From NCBI GenBank assembly GCA_029932915.1, contig JAOZPE010000031.1:1-33415 (forward strand): 33,415 nt of DNA, in the 5' to 3' direction. The translations under genes were made by a program, and so were the position numbers. Position 1 is the first letter of the stretch, and the number at the start of each line of letters is the position of its first letter. The notes beneath the pieces are model-generated. The model was not told where the DNA came from, searched no databases, and was given only the letters and a program-made list of their open reading frames with translations. This stretch comes from Candidatus Krumholzibacteriia bacterium (GTDB taxonomy: Bacteria > Krumholzibacteriota > Krumholzibacteriia > JAJRXK01). This document shows, in pieces, positions 7,648-14,519 of the stretch.

Positions 7648-7714
7648 GCGGGGCGAGCGACCGTCCCTTGGGGGGGCGCGCTTGGATCTTCGCAAGCAAG
7701 GAGCGCGCGCTGCG

Positions 7715-8005
7715 ATGAAGGAAGCTCTGGGCATGATCGAAACCCGTGGCTTTGCCGCCATGGTCGAGGCGGCCGATGCCATGGTGAAGGCCGCCAACGT
7801 CACCCTCGTCCGGTACGAGAAGATCGGCGGGGGCTACTGCACCGCCGTGATCCGGGGAGACGTGGCCGCGGTCAAGGCCGCCACCGACGCGGGCTCGGCT
7901 GCCGCGTCCAAGATCGGTGAACTCGTGTGCGTCCATGTCATTCCGCGTCCTCACGTGAACGTACAGGAGACCTTGCCCATCGGCGGCGTGGCCGACGGCA
8001 AGTAG
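7715..8005 (+). CDS. BMC-H hexameric microcompartment shell protein
   Basis: A 96-residue single BMC-domain protein of the PduA/EutM/CcmK type, which forms hexameric tiles in the facets of a proteinaceous organelle. It has the classic opening [20 protein letters not shown], the pore-loop region [10 protein letters not shown] (residues 36-45), the [13 protein letters not shown] helix region, and IPRPH (76-80) near the end. The pore segment GGGY replaces the common GSG and predicts a somewhat different central pore. The ATG at 7715 gives the family N-terminus; AAGGAG lies 11 bases upstream. The longer open frame would start inside the upstream leader and is rejected. First gene of the operon; the next start is three bases after its stop codon. 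Confidence 0.95.
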   Translation: MKEALGMIETRGFAAMVEAADAMVKAANVTLVRYEKIGGGYCTAVIRGDVAAVKAATDAGSAAASKIGELVCVHVIPRPHVNVQETLPIGGVADGK

Positions 8006-8008
8006 CTC

Positions 8009-8296
8009 ATGCAGCTCGCTGAGGTCATCGGCACCGTGGTGGCCACCCGCAAGGAAGAGAGCCTGCGGGGGGTCAAACTGCTGGTGCTCAAGGTGGTCGA
8101 CATCGACCGTGAGCCCACCGGGAGCTACCTGGTGGCGGTCGATGCGGTGGGTGCGGGTACCGGAGAGATCGTTCTCTTCGCCTCCGGTTCATCCTCGAGA
8201 ATGACACCGCTTACCGAGGACCGTCCGGTCGATGCGGTGGTGATGGCCATCGTCGACTCGCTGGAGATCGACGGACGTTTCGTCTACGAGAAGTAG
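8009..8296 (+). CDS. BMC-P pentameric vertex protein (EutN/CcmL family), paralog 1
   Basis: A 95-residue EutN/CcmL-type protein whose pentamers cap the vertices of microcompartment shells. It starts MQLAEVIGTVVATRKEESL and keeps the core GAGTGEIVLFASGSSSR, the best match to the canonical family signature of the three BMC-P proteins in this operon. The C-terminus VVMAIVDSLEID is typical. There is no clear Shine-Dalgarno; the start lies three bases after the preceding stop, implying translational coupling with the BMC-H gene. Confidence 0.95.
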   Translation: MQLAEVIGTVVATRKEESLRGVKLLVLKVVDIDREPTGSYLVAVDAVGAGTGEIVLFASGSSSRMTPLTEDRPVDAVVMAIVDSLEIDGRFVYEK

Positions 8297-8315
8297 GGAT
8301 CCCCGCGGAGGCGCG

Positions 8316-9776
8316 ATGTCTCTCGATCCGGATCGTCTCACAGAAGTGGTGCAACAGGCGCGCCGGCGGGCCGGCCTGGACGCCGCTGTTTCCTCTGCTT
8401 CGCCGACGGGCTCCGTGCGGGCCTCCCATCCTTCCTCCACGTCCGATGCCTTCCACGGGGTGTACCCGACGATCTCCGAGGCCGTCGCCGCGGCCACCGA
8501 AGCCTTCCACCGCTTCGGCGAGTTTCCCCTGCGCAGCCGCAAGGAGATGATCGAGCGCATCCGCACACGTCTGCGCGAGAAGGTCGATGTGCTGTCGGAG
8601 CTGGCGGTGTCGGAGACCGGGATGGGGCGGGCCGAGGACAAGGTGGTGAAGAACCGCCTGGTCATCGACAAGACCACCGGACCGGAGGTGCTCCTGCCCG
8701 AGAGCCATACCGGCGACGACGGTCTGGTGCTGGAGGAGTGGGCCCCCTACGGGATCATCGGGGCGATCACCCCGAGCACCAATCCCAGCGAGACCATCAT
8801 CAACAACGGCATCGCCATGCTCGCCGCGGGCAACACCGTCGTGTTCAACGGGCATCCCTCGGCGAAGGAGGTCTCCCGGCTGACGGTGTCCATCATCAAC
8901 GCGGCCGCCCAGGAGCTGGGCGCGCCGGCCGACCTGATGACGACGGTGGCCGAGCCGACCATCGAGACCGCCCAGGAGCTGATGCGGCATCCGGGGATCC
9001 GCCTGCTGGTGGTCACCGGAGGGCCAGGGGTGGTGCGGGCCGCGCTCGATTCGGGGAAGAAGTGCATCACCGGCGGGCCGGGCAATCCGCCGGCCATCGT
9101 CGACGAGACCGCCGACATCGTCCAGGCGGCGCGGGACATCACCCTCGGCGGCAGCCTGGACAACGGCATCGTCTGCACCTGCGAGAAGGAGATCATCGTC
9201 GTCGAGGAGGTGCGCGAGCGCCTGCTGAGGGAACTGCAGGGGTTGGGCAACCGCATCCTCAACCCGGCGGAGATCGAACGGGTGACGGAGGTGATCTTCG
9301 AGGAGATCAAGGGGCCGCGGCAGAAGGGGGTCATCCGCCGCGAGCTGGTGGGCCGCAGCCCGCGCGTGATCCTCGGCCGGGCGGGTATCGACGTTCCCGA
9401 GTCGTGCCGTCTGGCCATCCTTCCCGTCGAGATCGATCACCCCCTGCTGTGGACCGAACAGCTCATGCCCATCATGCCCCTGTGCAGCGTGCCCGACGCG
9501 GAGGCGGCGATGGAGCTGGCGGTGGAGATGGAGGGCAACAACCGGCACACCTTCATCATGCACAGCCGCCGGGTCGATCGTCTGGGCAAGATGGCCCGCA
9601 TGTGCGATGCCTCGATCTTCGTCAAGAACGGACCGAACTACGCGGGCCTGGGCCAGGGGGGCGAAGGCCATTCCTCCTTCACCATCGCCACGCCCACCGG
9701 CGAGGGCCTGACCGACGCGCGCTCGTTCTCCCGCCGGCGCCGCTGCACCCTCGTCGGCGAATTCCGCATCGTCTAG
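8316..9776 (+). CDS. CoA-acylating aldehyde dehydrogenase, PduP/EutE type
   Basis: A 486-residue enzyme expected to oxidise an aldehyde to acyl-CoA with NAD+ inside the microcompartment. Residues 5-20 (PDRLTEVVQQARRRAG) form a short amphipathic helix followed by an Ala/Ser/Pro-rich linker (22-45), the arrangement of encapsulation peptides that bind shell proteins. The dehydrogenase fold begins near 50. Characteristic segments include WAPYGIIGAITPSTNPSET (142-160), GGPGNPPAIVDETADI (253-268) and IVCTCEK with catalytic Cys287 and a second Cys289. The late motif MCDASIFVKNGPNYAGLG also fits the PduP/EutE family. The GGAGG upstream of the ATG supports the start. It is the only enzyme in the operon; aldehyde source and identity are unknown. 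Confidence 0.93.
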   Translation: MSLDPDRLTEVVQQARRRAGLDAAVSSASPTGSVRASHPSSTSDAFHGVYPTISEAVAAATEAFHRFGEFPLRSRKEMIERIRTRLREKVDVLSELAVSETGMGRAEDKVVKNRLVIDKTTGPEVLLPESHTGDDGLVLEEWAPYGIIGAITPSTNPSETIINNGIAMLAAGNTVVFNGHPSAKEVSRLTVSIINAAAQELGAPADLMTTVAEPTIETAQELMRHPGIRLLVVTGGPGVVRAALDSGKKCITGGPGNPPAIVDETADIVQAARDITLGGSLDNGIVCTCEKEIIVVEEVRERLLRELQGLGNRILNPAEIERVTEVIFEEIKGPRQKGVIRRELVGRSPRVILGRAGIDVPESCRLAILPVEIDHPLLWTEQLMPIMPLCSVPDAEAAMELAVEMEGNNRHTFIMHSRRVDRLGKMARMCDASIFVKNGPNYAGLGQGGEGHSSFTIATPTGEGLTDARSFSRRRRCTLVGEFRIV

Positions 9777-9785
9777 GAGAACACC

Positions 9786-10400
9786 GTGGCCGCGAGCACC
9801 TCCCTGGGACTCATCGAATGCAGCAGTCTCGCCCGCGGGGCCGCCGTGGCCGACGCGATGCTCAAGACCGCCCGGGTGCGCCTGCTCATGGCCGCGGCGG
9901 TGTCGCCGGGGAAACTCCTGGTCGCCGTCGAGGGCGGGGTGGCCGAGATCGAGGCGGCCATGGAGCGCGGTCTCGACGCATGCGGCGATCGTCTGGAGGA
10001 CGCGCTGTTTTTGCCCCAGGTGCACGTGGAGGTGGCGCGCGCGCTGCACGAGAGCCTGCCGTCGGGGGGCGTGCAGGCCATGGGGGTGATGGAGACGGTG
10101 ACGGTGGCAGCGGCCATCCGTGCCGCCGACGCCGCGCTCAAGGCCGCGGCGGTACGGCTGCTCTCCCTGCGTCTGGGAGCGGGGATCGGGGGCAAGGCGG
10201 TCGTCCATCTCGAAGGTGAGGTGGCCGACGTCGAGGCCGCCGTGGCTGCCGGAGAGGCGGCCGTGGGCATCGCCTCTCTGGTGGTGGAGTCGGTGGTCCT
10301 CGCCCGGCCGCATGAGGACTACGCCCGCTACATGGACGGCGGCCGGGGACAGGCGCTTCCCCTGGGACAGGCGCTTCCCCCCGAAGGGGAGGCCGATTGA
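9786..10400 (+). CDS. BMC-T tandem-domain shell protein, PduT-like
   Basis: A 204-residue protein with two BMC domains (about 5-93 and 97-178), forming pseudohexameric trimers in the shell. Both domain openings are clear: LGLIECSSLARGAAVADAML and AMGVMETVTVAAAIRAADAA, and the second domain has GIGGKAVVHLEGEV and ends ARPHEDYARYM. The layout parallels PduT, but the PduT iron-sulfur loop cysteine (CPGK) is replaced by serine here (SPGK, Ser40), so a cluster of the PduT type is unlikely at the three-fold axis. The C-terminus carries a duplicated six-residue unit, GQALPL/GQALPP. The GTG start follows AGGAGAACACC directly after the dehydrogenase stop. Its stop overlaps a possible TTG of the next gene. 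Confidence 0.92.
   Translation: MAASTSLGLIECSSLARGAAVADAMLKTARVRLLMAAAVSPGKLLVAVEGGVAEIEAAMERGLDACGDRLEDALFLPQVHVEVARALHESLPSGGVQAMGVMETVTVAAAIRAADAALKAAAVRLLSLRLGAGIGGKAVVHLEGEVADVEAAVAAGEAAVGIASLVVESVVLARPHEDYARYMDGGRGQALPLGQALPPEGEAD
10346..10381 (+). repeat. Two 18-bp in-frame tandem repeats in the BMC-T tail
   Basis: GGGACAGGCGCTTCCCC occurs at 10346-10362 and again at 10364-10380, an 18-base period with one difference at the end. It encodes GQALPL then GQALPP at the C-terminus of the tandem-domain shell protein, outside the BMC fold. It looks like a recent slippage duplication. Confidence 0.9.
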
Positions 10401-10402
10401 GC

Positions 10403-10681
10403 ATGCAGCTGGCGCGGGTCATCGGCACCTGTGTGGCCACGGCGAAGACCGCGGGCCTGAAGGGCGAGCGCCTGCTCGTCATCCAGCCGCTCGACTTCGA
10501 ACTGCACGAGAAGGGACGACCCCTCATCGCCGCCGACGTGGTGCGGGCCGACCGGGGTCAGGTGGTGTGGTTCGTCCGCAGCCGCGAGGCGGCCAACAGC
10601 CTGGCCGATCCCTTCAACCCCATCGATTGCGCGGTGGTCGGACTGCTCGACGAGCTCCAGATGGGTGAGGTGGACCAATGA
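10403..10681 (+). CDS. BMC-P pentameric vertex protein, paralog 2
   Basis: A 92-residue EutN/CcmL-type protein beginning MQLARVIGTCVATAKTAGLKG, like paralog 1. The central signature is diverged (VVRADRGQVVWFVRSREAAN rather than GAGxGExVL...GSSAR), but the C-terminal CAVVGLLDELQ matches the family. I chose ATG 10403, with GGGGAGG ten bases upstream and the family-like first residues; a TTG at 10397 overlapping the previous stop codon would add two residues. The stop overlaps the next gene's start (ATGA), so the two vertex proteins are probably made in a coupled manner. Confidence 0.9.
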   Translation: MQLARVIGTCVATAKTAGLKGERLLVIQPLDFELHEKGRPLIAADVVRADRGQVVWFVRSREAANSLADPFNPIDCAVVGLLDELQMGEVDQ

Positions 10682-10944
10682 AGGTGGCCCGGGTGGTCGG
10701 CCAGGTCGTGGGCAGCGTCAAGCACCCCCAGATGGAGGGCTGGCGGCTGCTGGTGGTCCGTCCGGAGGAACTCGGCGGTCTGTCCGGGGGCGAGGAGACG
10801 ATCGCCATCGACCGGATCGGGGCCCGCCAGGGCGAGCGGGTGCTGGTGGTGGACGACGGGGCGGCGGCGCGGTTGCTCTTCGGCTCGGCCGGACCCATTC
10901 GCACGGTGATCGTCGGGGTGGTGGACGCGGCCGAGCTCGGCTGA
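10678..10944 (+). CDS. BMC-P pentameric vertex protein, paralog 3
   Basis: An 88-residue EutN/CcmL-type protein starting MKVARVVGQVVGSVKHPQMEG. The core IGARQGERVLVVDDGAAAR and the end RTVIVGVVDAAEL fit the family, with substitutions relative to paralog 1. It starts in an ATGA overlap with paralog 2 and is the last gene of the microcompartment operon. I see no clear intrinsic terminator after it; the following ~100 bases are purine-rich. Confidence 0.9.
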   Translation: MKVARVVGQVVGSVKHPQMEGWRLLVVRPEELGGLSGGEETIAIDRIGARQGERVLVVDDGAAARLLFGSAGPIRTVIVGVVDAAELG

Positions 10945-11046
10945 GGCCTGCGGGCGCGGTGGCAGCCCGGGCGGGATGTGGGGGTGAGGAGGAGTGGGGG
11001 GAGCTGTGGATCGAGGGGGAGAAATCGGCCAACTGGCATTTTTTCA

Positions 11047-11075
11047 TTGACTTGGCTCGATCCGACTGGTATGGG
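11047..11075 (+). promoter_or_regulatory. Promoter of the HU-like gene
   Basis: TTGACT (11047-11052), 17-base spacer, TATGGG (11070-11075). A run of six T with neighbouring AT bases (11039-11047) sits just upstream, like an UP element. It separates HU expression from the microcompartment operon and leaves a leader of about 98 bases. Confidence 0.7.
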
Positions 11076-11179
11076 ATAGGACAGATCACAGGCGCGCGCA
11101 GCATGTGCTTCACATCGTTCTTCAGCCAGGCGGGCCCGAGGAGATCCACCGGGGCCGAACCATCAGGGAGTGGGAAGCG

Positions 11180-11491
11180 ATGACCAAAGCCGAGCTGGTC
11201 GAACTGATTGCCCAGGGATCGGGGCTCTCGAAGAAGGATACCGGGGTCGTGGTGGACCTGATCCTGGAGAACATCTCCCGCGCGTTGTGTGAGGGTGACA
11301 AGGTGGAATTGAGGGGATTCGGCTCTTTCAAGGTGAAGGAGCGGCGTTCGAGGAAGGCTCGCAACCCGCGCACAGGGGCCTCGGTCGACGTTCCCTCCAA
11401 ACTGGTGCCCTATTTCAAGGCTTCCAACGAGCTCAAGGCGCTCGTGGACGGCCCCAGCTCGAGAGGAACGTCGGCCCCGGCCGCCCAGTGA
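11180..11491 (+). CDS. HU/IHF-family DNA-binding protein
   Basis: A 103-residue nucleoid-associated protein that bends DNA as a dimer. It begins MTKAELVELIAQGSGLSKKD and contains GFGSFKVKERRSRKARNPRTG (46-66), including the conserved RNP (61-63) with the proline that intercalates into DNA at the tip of the beta arm. The C-terminal FKASNELKALVD is followed by a short Ser/Ala-rich tail beyond the usual ~90-residue family length. ATG 11180 fits the family N-terminus and has GGGAG upstream; the longer frame from 11105 would use leader sequence. It has its own promoter and a strong terminator, so it is a single-gene unit. Confidence 0.95.
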   Translation: MTKAELVELIAQGSGLSKKDTGVVVDLILENISRALCEGDKVELRGFGSFKVKERRSRKARNPRTGASVDVPSKLVPYFKASNELKALVDGPSSRGTSAPAAQ

Positions 11492-11538
11492 GGACGCCGG
11501 ATCGGCCGCCGGCCGCCCGACGAGCAAGCCAGAAGGAG

Positions 11539-11577
11539 CCGCCCGCCTTGCGGCGGGCGGTGTTTTGTCCTTTTTTT
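11539..11577 (+). terminator. Intrinsic terminator after the HU-like gene
   Basis: A perfect 9-bp stem CCGCCCGCC (11539-11547), TTGC tetraloop, GGCGGGCGG (11552-11560), then TGTTTTGTCCTTTTTTT. Classic Rho-independent terminator about 50 bases after the HU stop codon. Confidence 0.95.
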
Positions 11578-11619
11578 GCCTGCTCGCAGCGGAGGACGCG
11601 AATTCGGAGGTAAGGCTCG

Positions 11620-11715
11620 ATGCCCAGCGGGAAGAAGCGCAAGCGCAAGAAGATCGCCACCCACAAGCGCAAGAAGCGTCTGCGGAAGAATCGGCACAAG
11701 AAGAAGAACAAGTAG
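11620..11715 (+). CDS. 31-residue basic ribosomal-type protein (AURKAIP1/COX24-like, bS22-like)
   Basis: A short gene encoding only 31 residues, beginning MPSGKKRKRKKIATHKRKK and ending RLRKNRHKKKNK; more than half are Lys, Arg or His. This matches the tiny AURKAIP1/COX24-domain proteins found in Bacteroidetes and relatives, which are related to mitochondrial mS38 and to actinobacterial bS22 of the small ribosomal subunit. Role as a ribosomal component is inferred from that family. GGAGG lies nine bases before the ATG, a strong ribosome site. It precedes rnr by 26 bases and is probably co-transcribed with it, which fits an RNA/ribosome context. Confidence 0.88.
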   Translation: MPSGKKRKRKKIATHKRKKRLRKNRHKKKNK

Positions 11716-11741
11716 CGCCGGTGCGCTGAAGGGGAGAAGAC

Positions 11742-13931
11742 GTGGCCGACTGGAAGGATGAGGTCGTCCGCTTTCTGGAGAAGCATCCCCGAGACAGCTA
11801 CAAGCTGAAGGCCCTTTCCCGGGAGCTGGGTGTCCGCCACCGTGACTACGGGGCGTTCCGCCAGCAGGTCCTTCAGCTCGCGCGCGAAGGAAGAATCGCG
11901 ATGTTGCCCCGCCGGAGAGTGCAGGCGCTCTCCGGCGCCGTCGTATCCCGCGGTGTCGTCCGCGGGATCGCCTCGGGAGCCACCCATGTGGAGACAGCCG
12001 ACGGCAAGCGCTTGCCGCTGGCCGAGGGCGAGGCGCGGGGCGTGGTGCCCGGCGACCAGGTCGAGTTCCGCCGCCTGAGGGAGGGCCGTCAGGAGCTGGC
12101 GGTGGTGCGCCGCATCCTGCGGGCGGCGCCGCGCCGGGTGTTCGGACGGCTGATGCCCGTCTCCGGCCGCTGGGTCCTCATTCCGGACACCCCCATTCCC
12201 GGCATCTCCGGAGCCTTCTTCGTCGAGGGCAGTTTCGAGCTTCCCCCGGACGAGGAGGAGATCCTGGCCCGGGGATACCTGGAGGCCTTCGATCCGCAGA
12301 GCGAGCGGCCGACCCTGCGCGAAGTGGAAGTGATCGGGCCGGCCGACCACCCCTGGGCGGCCATGGAGCGGCGCATCGAGGCGTCGGGCTGGCCTCGCGC
12401 CTTCAGCGAGGCGGCCGAGGAGGAGGCGGCGGGCGAAGGACGGCCCCTGGCGAACCGTCTCGACCTCACAGAGGCGTTCATCTTCACCATCGATCCGTAC
12501 GATGCCAAGGACCACGACGATGCGGTGTCGATCGAGCGCGGGGCCGACGGTGGCTTCCGGCTGGGTGTGCACATCGCCGACGTGGGGTGGAGGGTCCGCG
12601 CGGGAGGGGCCCTGGACCGCGAGGCCCGCGCTCGTGCCACCAGCGTGTATCCGCCGGGACGGGTGCTGCCGATGCTGCCCGAGCGGCTCTCGGCCGGGGC
12701 GTGCAGCCTGCACCACGGGGTTCGCCGGGACGCCTTCAGCGTCTTTCTCCAGTACGACGGCGAGGCCCACCTGCAGCAGATCTCCATGGGCCCGAGCGTG
12801 GTCCGCAGCCAGGCCTCGCTGTCCTACCATCAGGCCGAGGCCCTGCTGGACGAGGAAGGGGATGCGGTGGAGGGTCTCGATGCGGTCACCGTCGAGGGAA
12901 TCGACGTCGGCCGGCTGCGCGAGTCGCTGAGGACGATGCTCGAGCTGGCGGGCCACTTGCGGCAGCAGCGACGGGAGAAGGGCTCGCTGTTCATCGAGCG
13001 GCCCGAGCGCGAATTCATCTTCGACGAGGACGGCCACGTCCGCGAGTTGCGCCACCGCGAACAGTTGCGGACGCATTGGATCATCGAGGAGTTCATGCTC
13101 GAGGCCAACCGCGCGGTGGCGCGCACCCTGCACGCGGCGCGTCTGCCCCTGTTGTGGCGGGTGCACGAGAATCCCGACGAGGAGAGGGTGGATCGCCTGG
13201 TGGAGACCCTCCGCGAGCTCGGGGTGAACTGGTTTCCGTCCGAACCGGTCGGCGGCAAGGACTACCAGGAGCTCTTCGACCGGGTGAAGGGGGCGAGGAT
13301 CGAGTCGACCGTCTCGCTCCTGGCCCTGCGTTCGCTGATGCGCGCCAGCTACCGCCGCGGCCGGGCCGGGCACTTCGGCCTGGCCTTCCAGGACTACACC
13401 CATTTCACCTCGCCCATCCGCCGCTACCCCGATCTGCACAACCAGCGCTGGCTGCATGCGCTGGTGGAGGCCCGGGGGGGGTGGCTGGACGACGCGCTGG
13501 CCGAGGCCCGCCAGTTGCGCCACCGGCGCCTGGCCGAGGCCGCGGACTGGGAAGAGGTGCTCGAGCTGGCCGACCACTGCAGCGAGCGCGAACGGGCCGC
13601 AGCGGCCCTGGAATACGAGTGCCAGGACATCTGCGCGGCCGATTGGCTGGTCGAGCGCGTTGGGGAGCGTCTGGACGGGGTGATCACCGGGGTGGTGCGC
13701 AGCGGGCTCTTCGTGGAGGTGGAGGAAACGGGCCTGGACGGCTTCGTCGGCCTTGATGAGTTGCGGGGCGACTGGTATACCTTCGACCAGCAACGGAGCC
13801 GTTTCCTGGGGGAACGCACCGGGAAACGCTTCGGTCTGGGCCAGCCGGTGCAGGTCTTGCTACTCCATGTCGATGTGGCCCAGGGCCGCATCTGGCTGGG
13901 GGACCTCCAGCCGCGGCCCTCTACCCGATGA
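11742..13931 (+). CDS. rnr: Ribonuclease R family 3'-5' exoribonuclease
   Basis: A 729-residue hydrolytic exoribonuclease that degrades structured RNA from the 3' end. It has an N-terminal winged-helix-like segment (about 1-55), cold-shock-type OB folds (about 60-215), the RNB catalytic domain with IDPYDAKDHDDAV (metal-binding Asp251, 257, 259 and 260), HFTSPIRRYPDLHNQR in the C-terminal half, and an S1 domain (about 640-725, GVITGVVRSGLFVEVEETG). The GTG start at 11742 is preceded by GGGGAG seven bases upstream, and gives the expected length. The small basic ribosomal-type gene lies just upstream and a PilZ gene 22 bases downstream. Confidence 0.95.
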   Translation: MADWKDEVVRFLEKHPRDSYKLKALSRELGVRHRDYGAFRQQVLQLAREGRIAMLPRRRVQALSGAVVSRGVVRGIASGATHVETADGKRLPLAEGEARGVVPGDQVEFRRLREGRQELAVVRRILRAAPRRVFGRLMPVSGRWVLIPDTPIPGISGAFFVEGSFELPPDEEEILARGYLEAFDPQSERPTLREVEVIGPADHPWAAMERRIEASGWPRAFSEAAEEEAAGEGRPLANRLDLTEAFIFTIDPYDAKDHDDAVSIERGADGGFRLGVHIADVGWRVRAGGALDREARARATSVYPPGRVLPMLPERLSAGACSLHHGVRRDAFSVFLQYDGEAHLQQISMGPSVVRSQASLSYHQAEALLDEEGDAVEGLDAVTVEGIDVGRLRESLRTMLELAGHLRQQRREKGSLFIERPEREFIFDEDGHVRELRHREQLRTHWIIEEFMLEANRAVARTLHAARLPLLWRVHENPDEERVDRLVETLRELGVNWFPSEPVGGKDYQELFDRVKGARIESTVSLLALRSLMRASYRRGRAGHFGLAFQDYTHFTSPIRRYPDLHNQRWLHALVEARGGWLDDALAEARQLRHRRLAEAADWEEVLELADHCSERERAAAALEYECQDICAADWLVERVGERLDGVITGVVRSGLFVEVEETGLDGFVGLDELRGDWYTFDQQRSRFLGERTGKRFGLGQPVQVLLLHVDVAQGRIWLGDLQPRPSTR

Positions 13932-13953
13932 ACCCAATTTCAAGGGGTTCCCC

Positions 13954-14340
13954 ATGAACGACGTGACCCGGGTCGAACGCCGCAAGGCGGCCCGCCATCG
14001 AGCGCAACTCGACCTGAAAGTATTCATCTCGCCGGAGAACGAGGGCGAAGTCCTCGATGGCGTACCCACCATCAATGTCTCGGCGTCGGGTCTGTACTTC
14101 GAGAGCCACAAGTGGATCGAGCCGATGACCAAGCTCGCCTTGAGCTTCGATGTTCCCACCGATCCGGAGGATTCCGAACGGGTCGCGCGGGTGGATTGCG
14201 AGGGTCTGGTGGTCCGCGTCGTTCCCGAAGAGCCCGAGGAAGGGATCGGGAGCTACGAGATCGCCGTGTTCTTCACCACGATCGACGCCGAGAGCCTCCA
14301 TCACCTGGAGAGCTTCGTCGAGCAGCGCGTGAAGGCCTGA
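13954..14340 (+). CDS. PilZ-domain protein, probable c-di-GMP receptor
   Basis: A 128-residue single-domain PilZ protein. The c-di-GMP-binding signature is complete: RRKAARHR (RxxxR, Arg10 and Arg14) near the N-terminus and NVSASG (41-46, the [D/N]xSxxG motif), followed by strand patterns LALSFDVP, VDCEGLVVRVV and YEIAVFFTTI. ATG 13954 is supported by AAGGGG seven bases upstream and leaves the RxxxR motif close to the N-terminus. It may be co-transcribed with rnr. A diguanylate cyclase is encoded about 9 kb downstream, but a direct link is not shown. Confidence 0.9.
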   Translation: MNDVTRVERRKAARHRAQLDLKVFISPENEGEVLDGVPTINVSASGLYFESHKWIEPMTKLALSFDVPTDPEDSERVARVDCEGLVVRVVPEEPEEGIGSYEIAVFFTTIDAESLHHLESFVEQRVKA

Positions 14341-14442
14341 GGGGCACCGGGAACGGCCCGCAAGCCGCCCTTGCACGGTTGCGGGCGGCGGCCGGCGGGT
14401 GACCGGTTTCCGCCTGGCGGGAAATCGACTGGACCGCTTTTC

Positions 14443-14482
14443 TATCACGTGGTAAGAAACGATCCAGACCGCACGAGCGGTC
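14443..14482. promoter_or_regulatory. Inverted repeats upstream of the kinase operon
   Basis: TATCACGTGGTA (14443-14454) is a 12-bp palindrome with one mismatched pair around a CACGTG core. It is followed by a hairpin-forming GACCGC-ACGA-GCGGTC (14467-14482). Both sit 40-75 bases before the histidine-kinase start and could be an operator and a leader stem; no clear sigma70 promoter was found there. Confidence 0.35.
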
Positions 14483-14519
14483 GTTGCCCGCGTTCGCCCC
14501 ACCGGGAGGATCGCCCAAG

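Larger units (their letters stand above)
7715..10944 (+). other. Compact bacterial microcompartment operon
   Basis: Six genes with spacings of a few bases or overlaps, in the order BMC-H, BMC-P1, aldehyde dehydrogenase, BMC-T, BMC-P2, BMC-P3. All three shell building-block classes are encoded, so a closed shell is possible. Missing from the locus are a signature enzyme (diol dehydratase, ethanolamine lyase, glycyl-radical enzyme, aldolase), PduL/EutD phosphotransacylase, alcohol dehydrogenase, and any dedicated regulator or transporter. Confidence 0.9.

Noticed and set aside
10346-10381. CRISPR-like or regulatory repeat
   Set aside because: Only two in-frame 18-bp copies inside a coding tail without spacers; simple slippage duplication.
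11028-11046. Possible terminator of the BMC operon (GCCAACTGGC followed by TTTTTT)
   Set aside because: The stem has only three pairs with a four-base loop; the T-run is better explained as the region upstream of the HU promoter.
11034-11052. Sigma54 promoter beginning TGGCAT upstream of HU
   Set aside because: No GC dinucleotide occurs at the required spacing after GG; the sigma70-type elements fit far better.
11433-13793. 786-codon minus-strand open frame
   Set aside because: It lies opposite rnr, whose catalytic motifs are unambiguous, and passes through the HU terminator.
14357-14385. Hairpin CCCGCAA...TTGCGGG after the PilZ gene as a terminator
   Set aside because: The loop is long, a competing GCAAG/CTTGC stem exists, and no T-tract follows.
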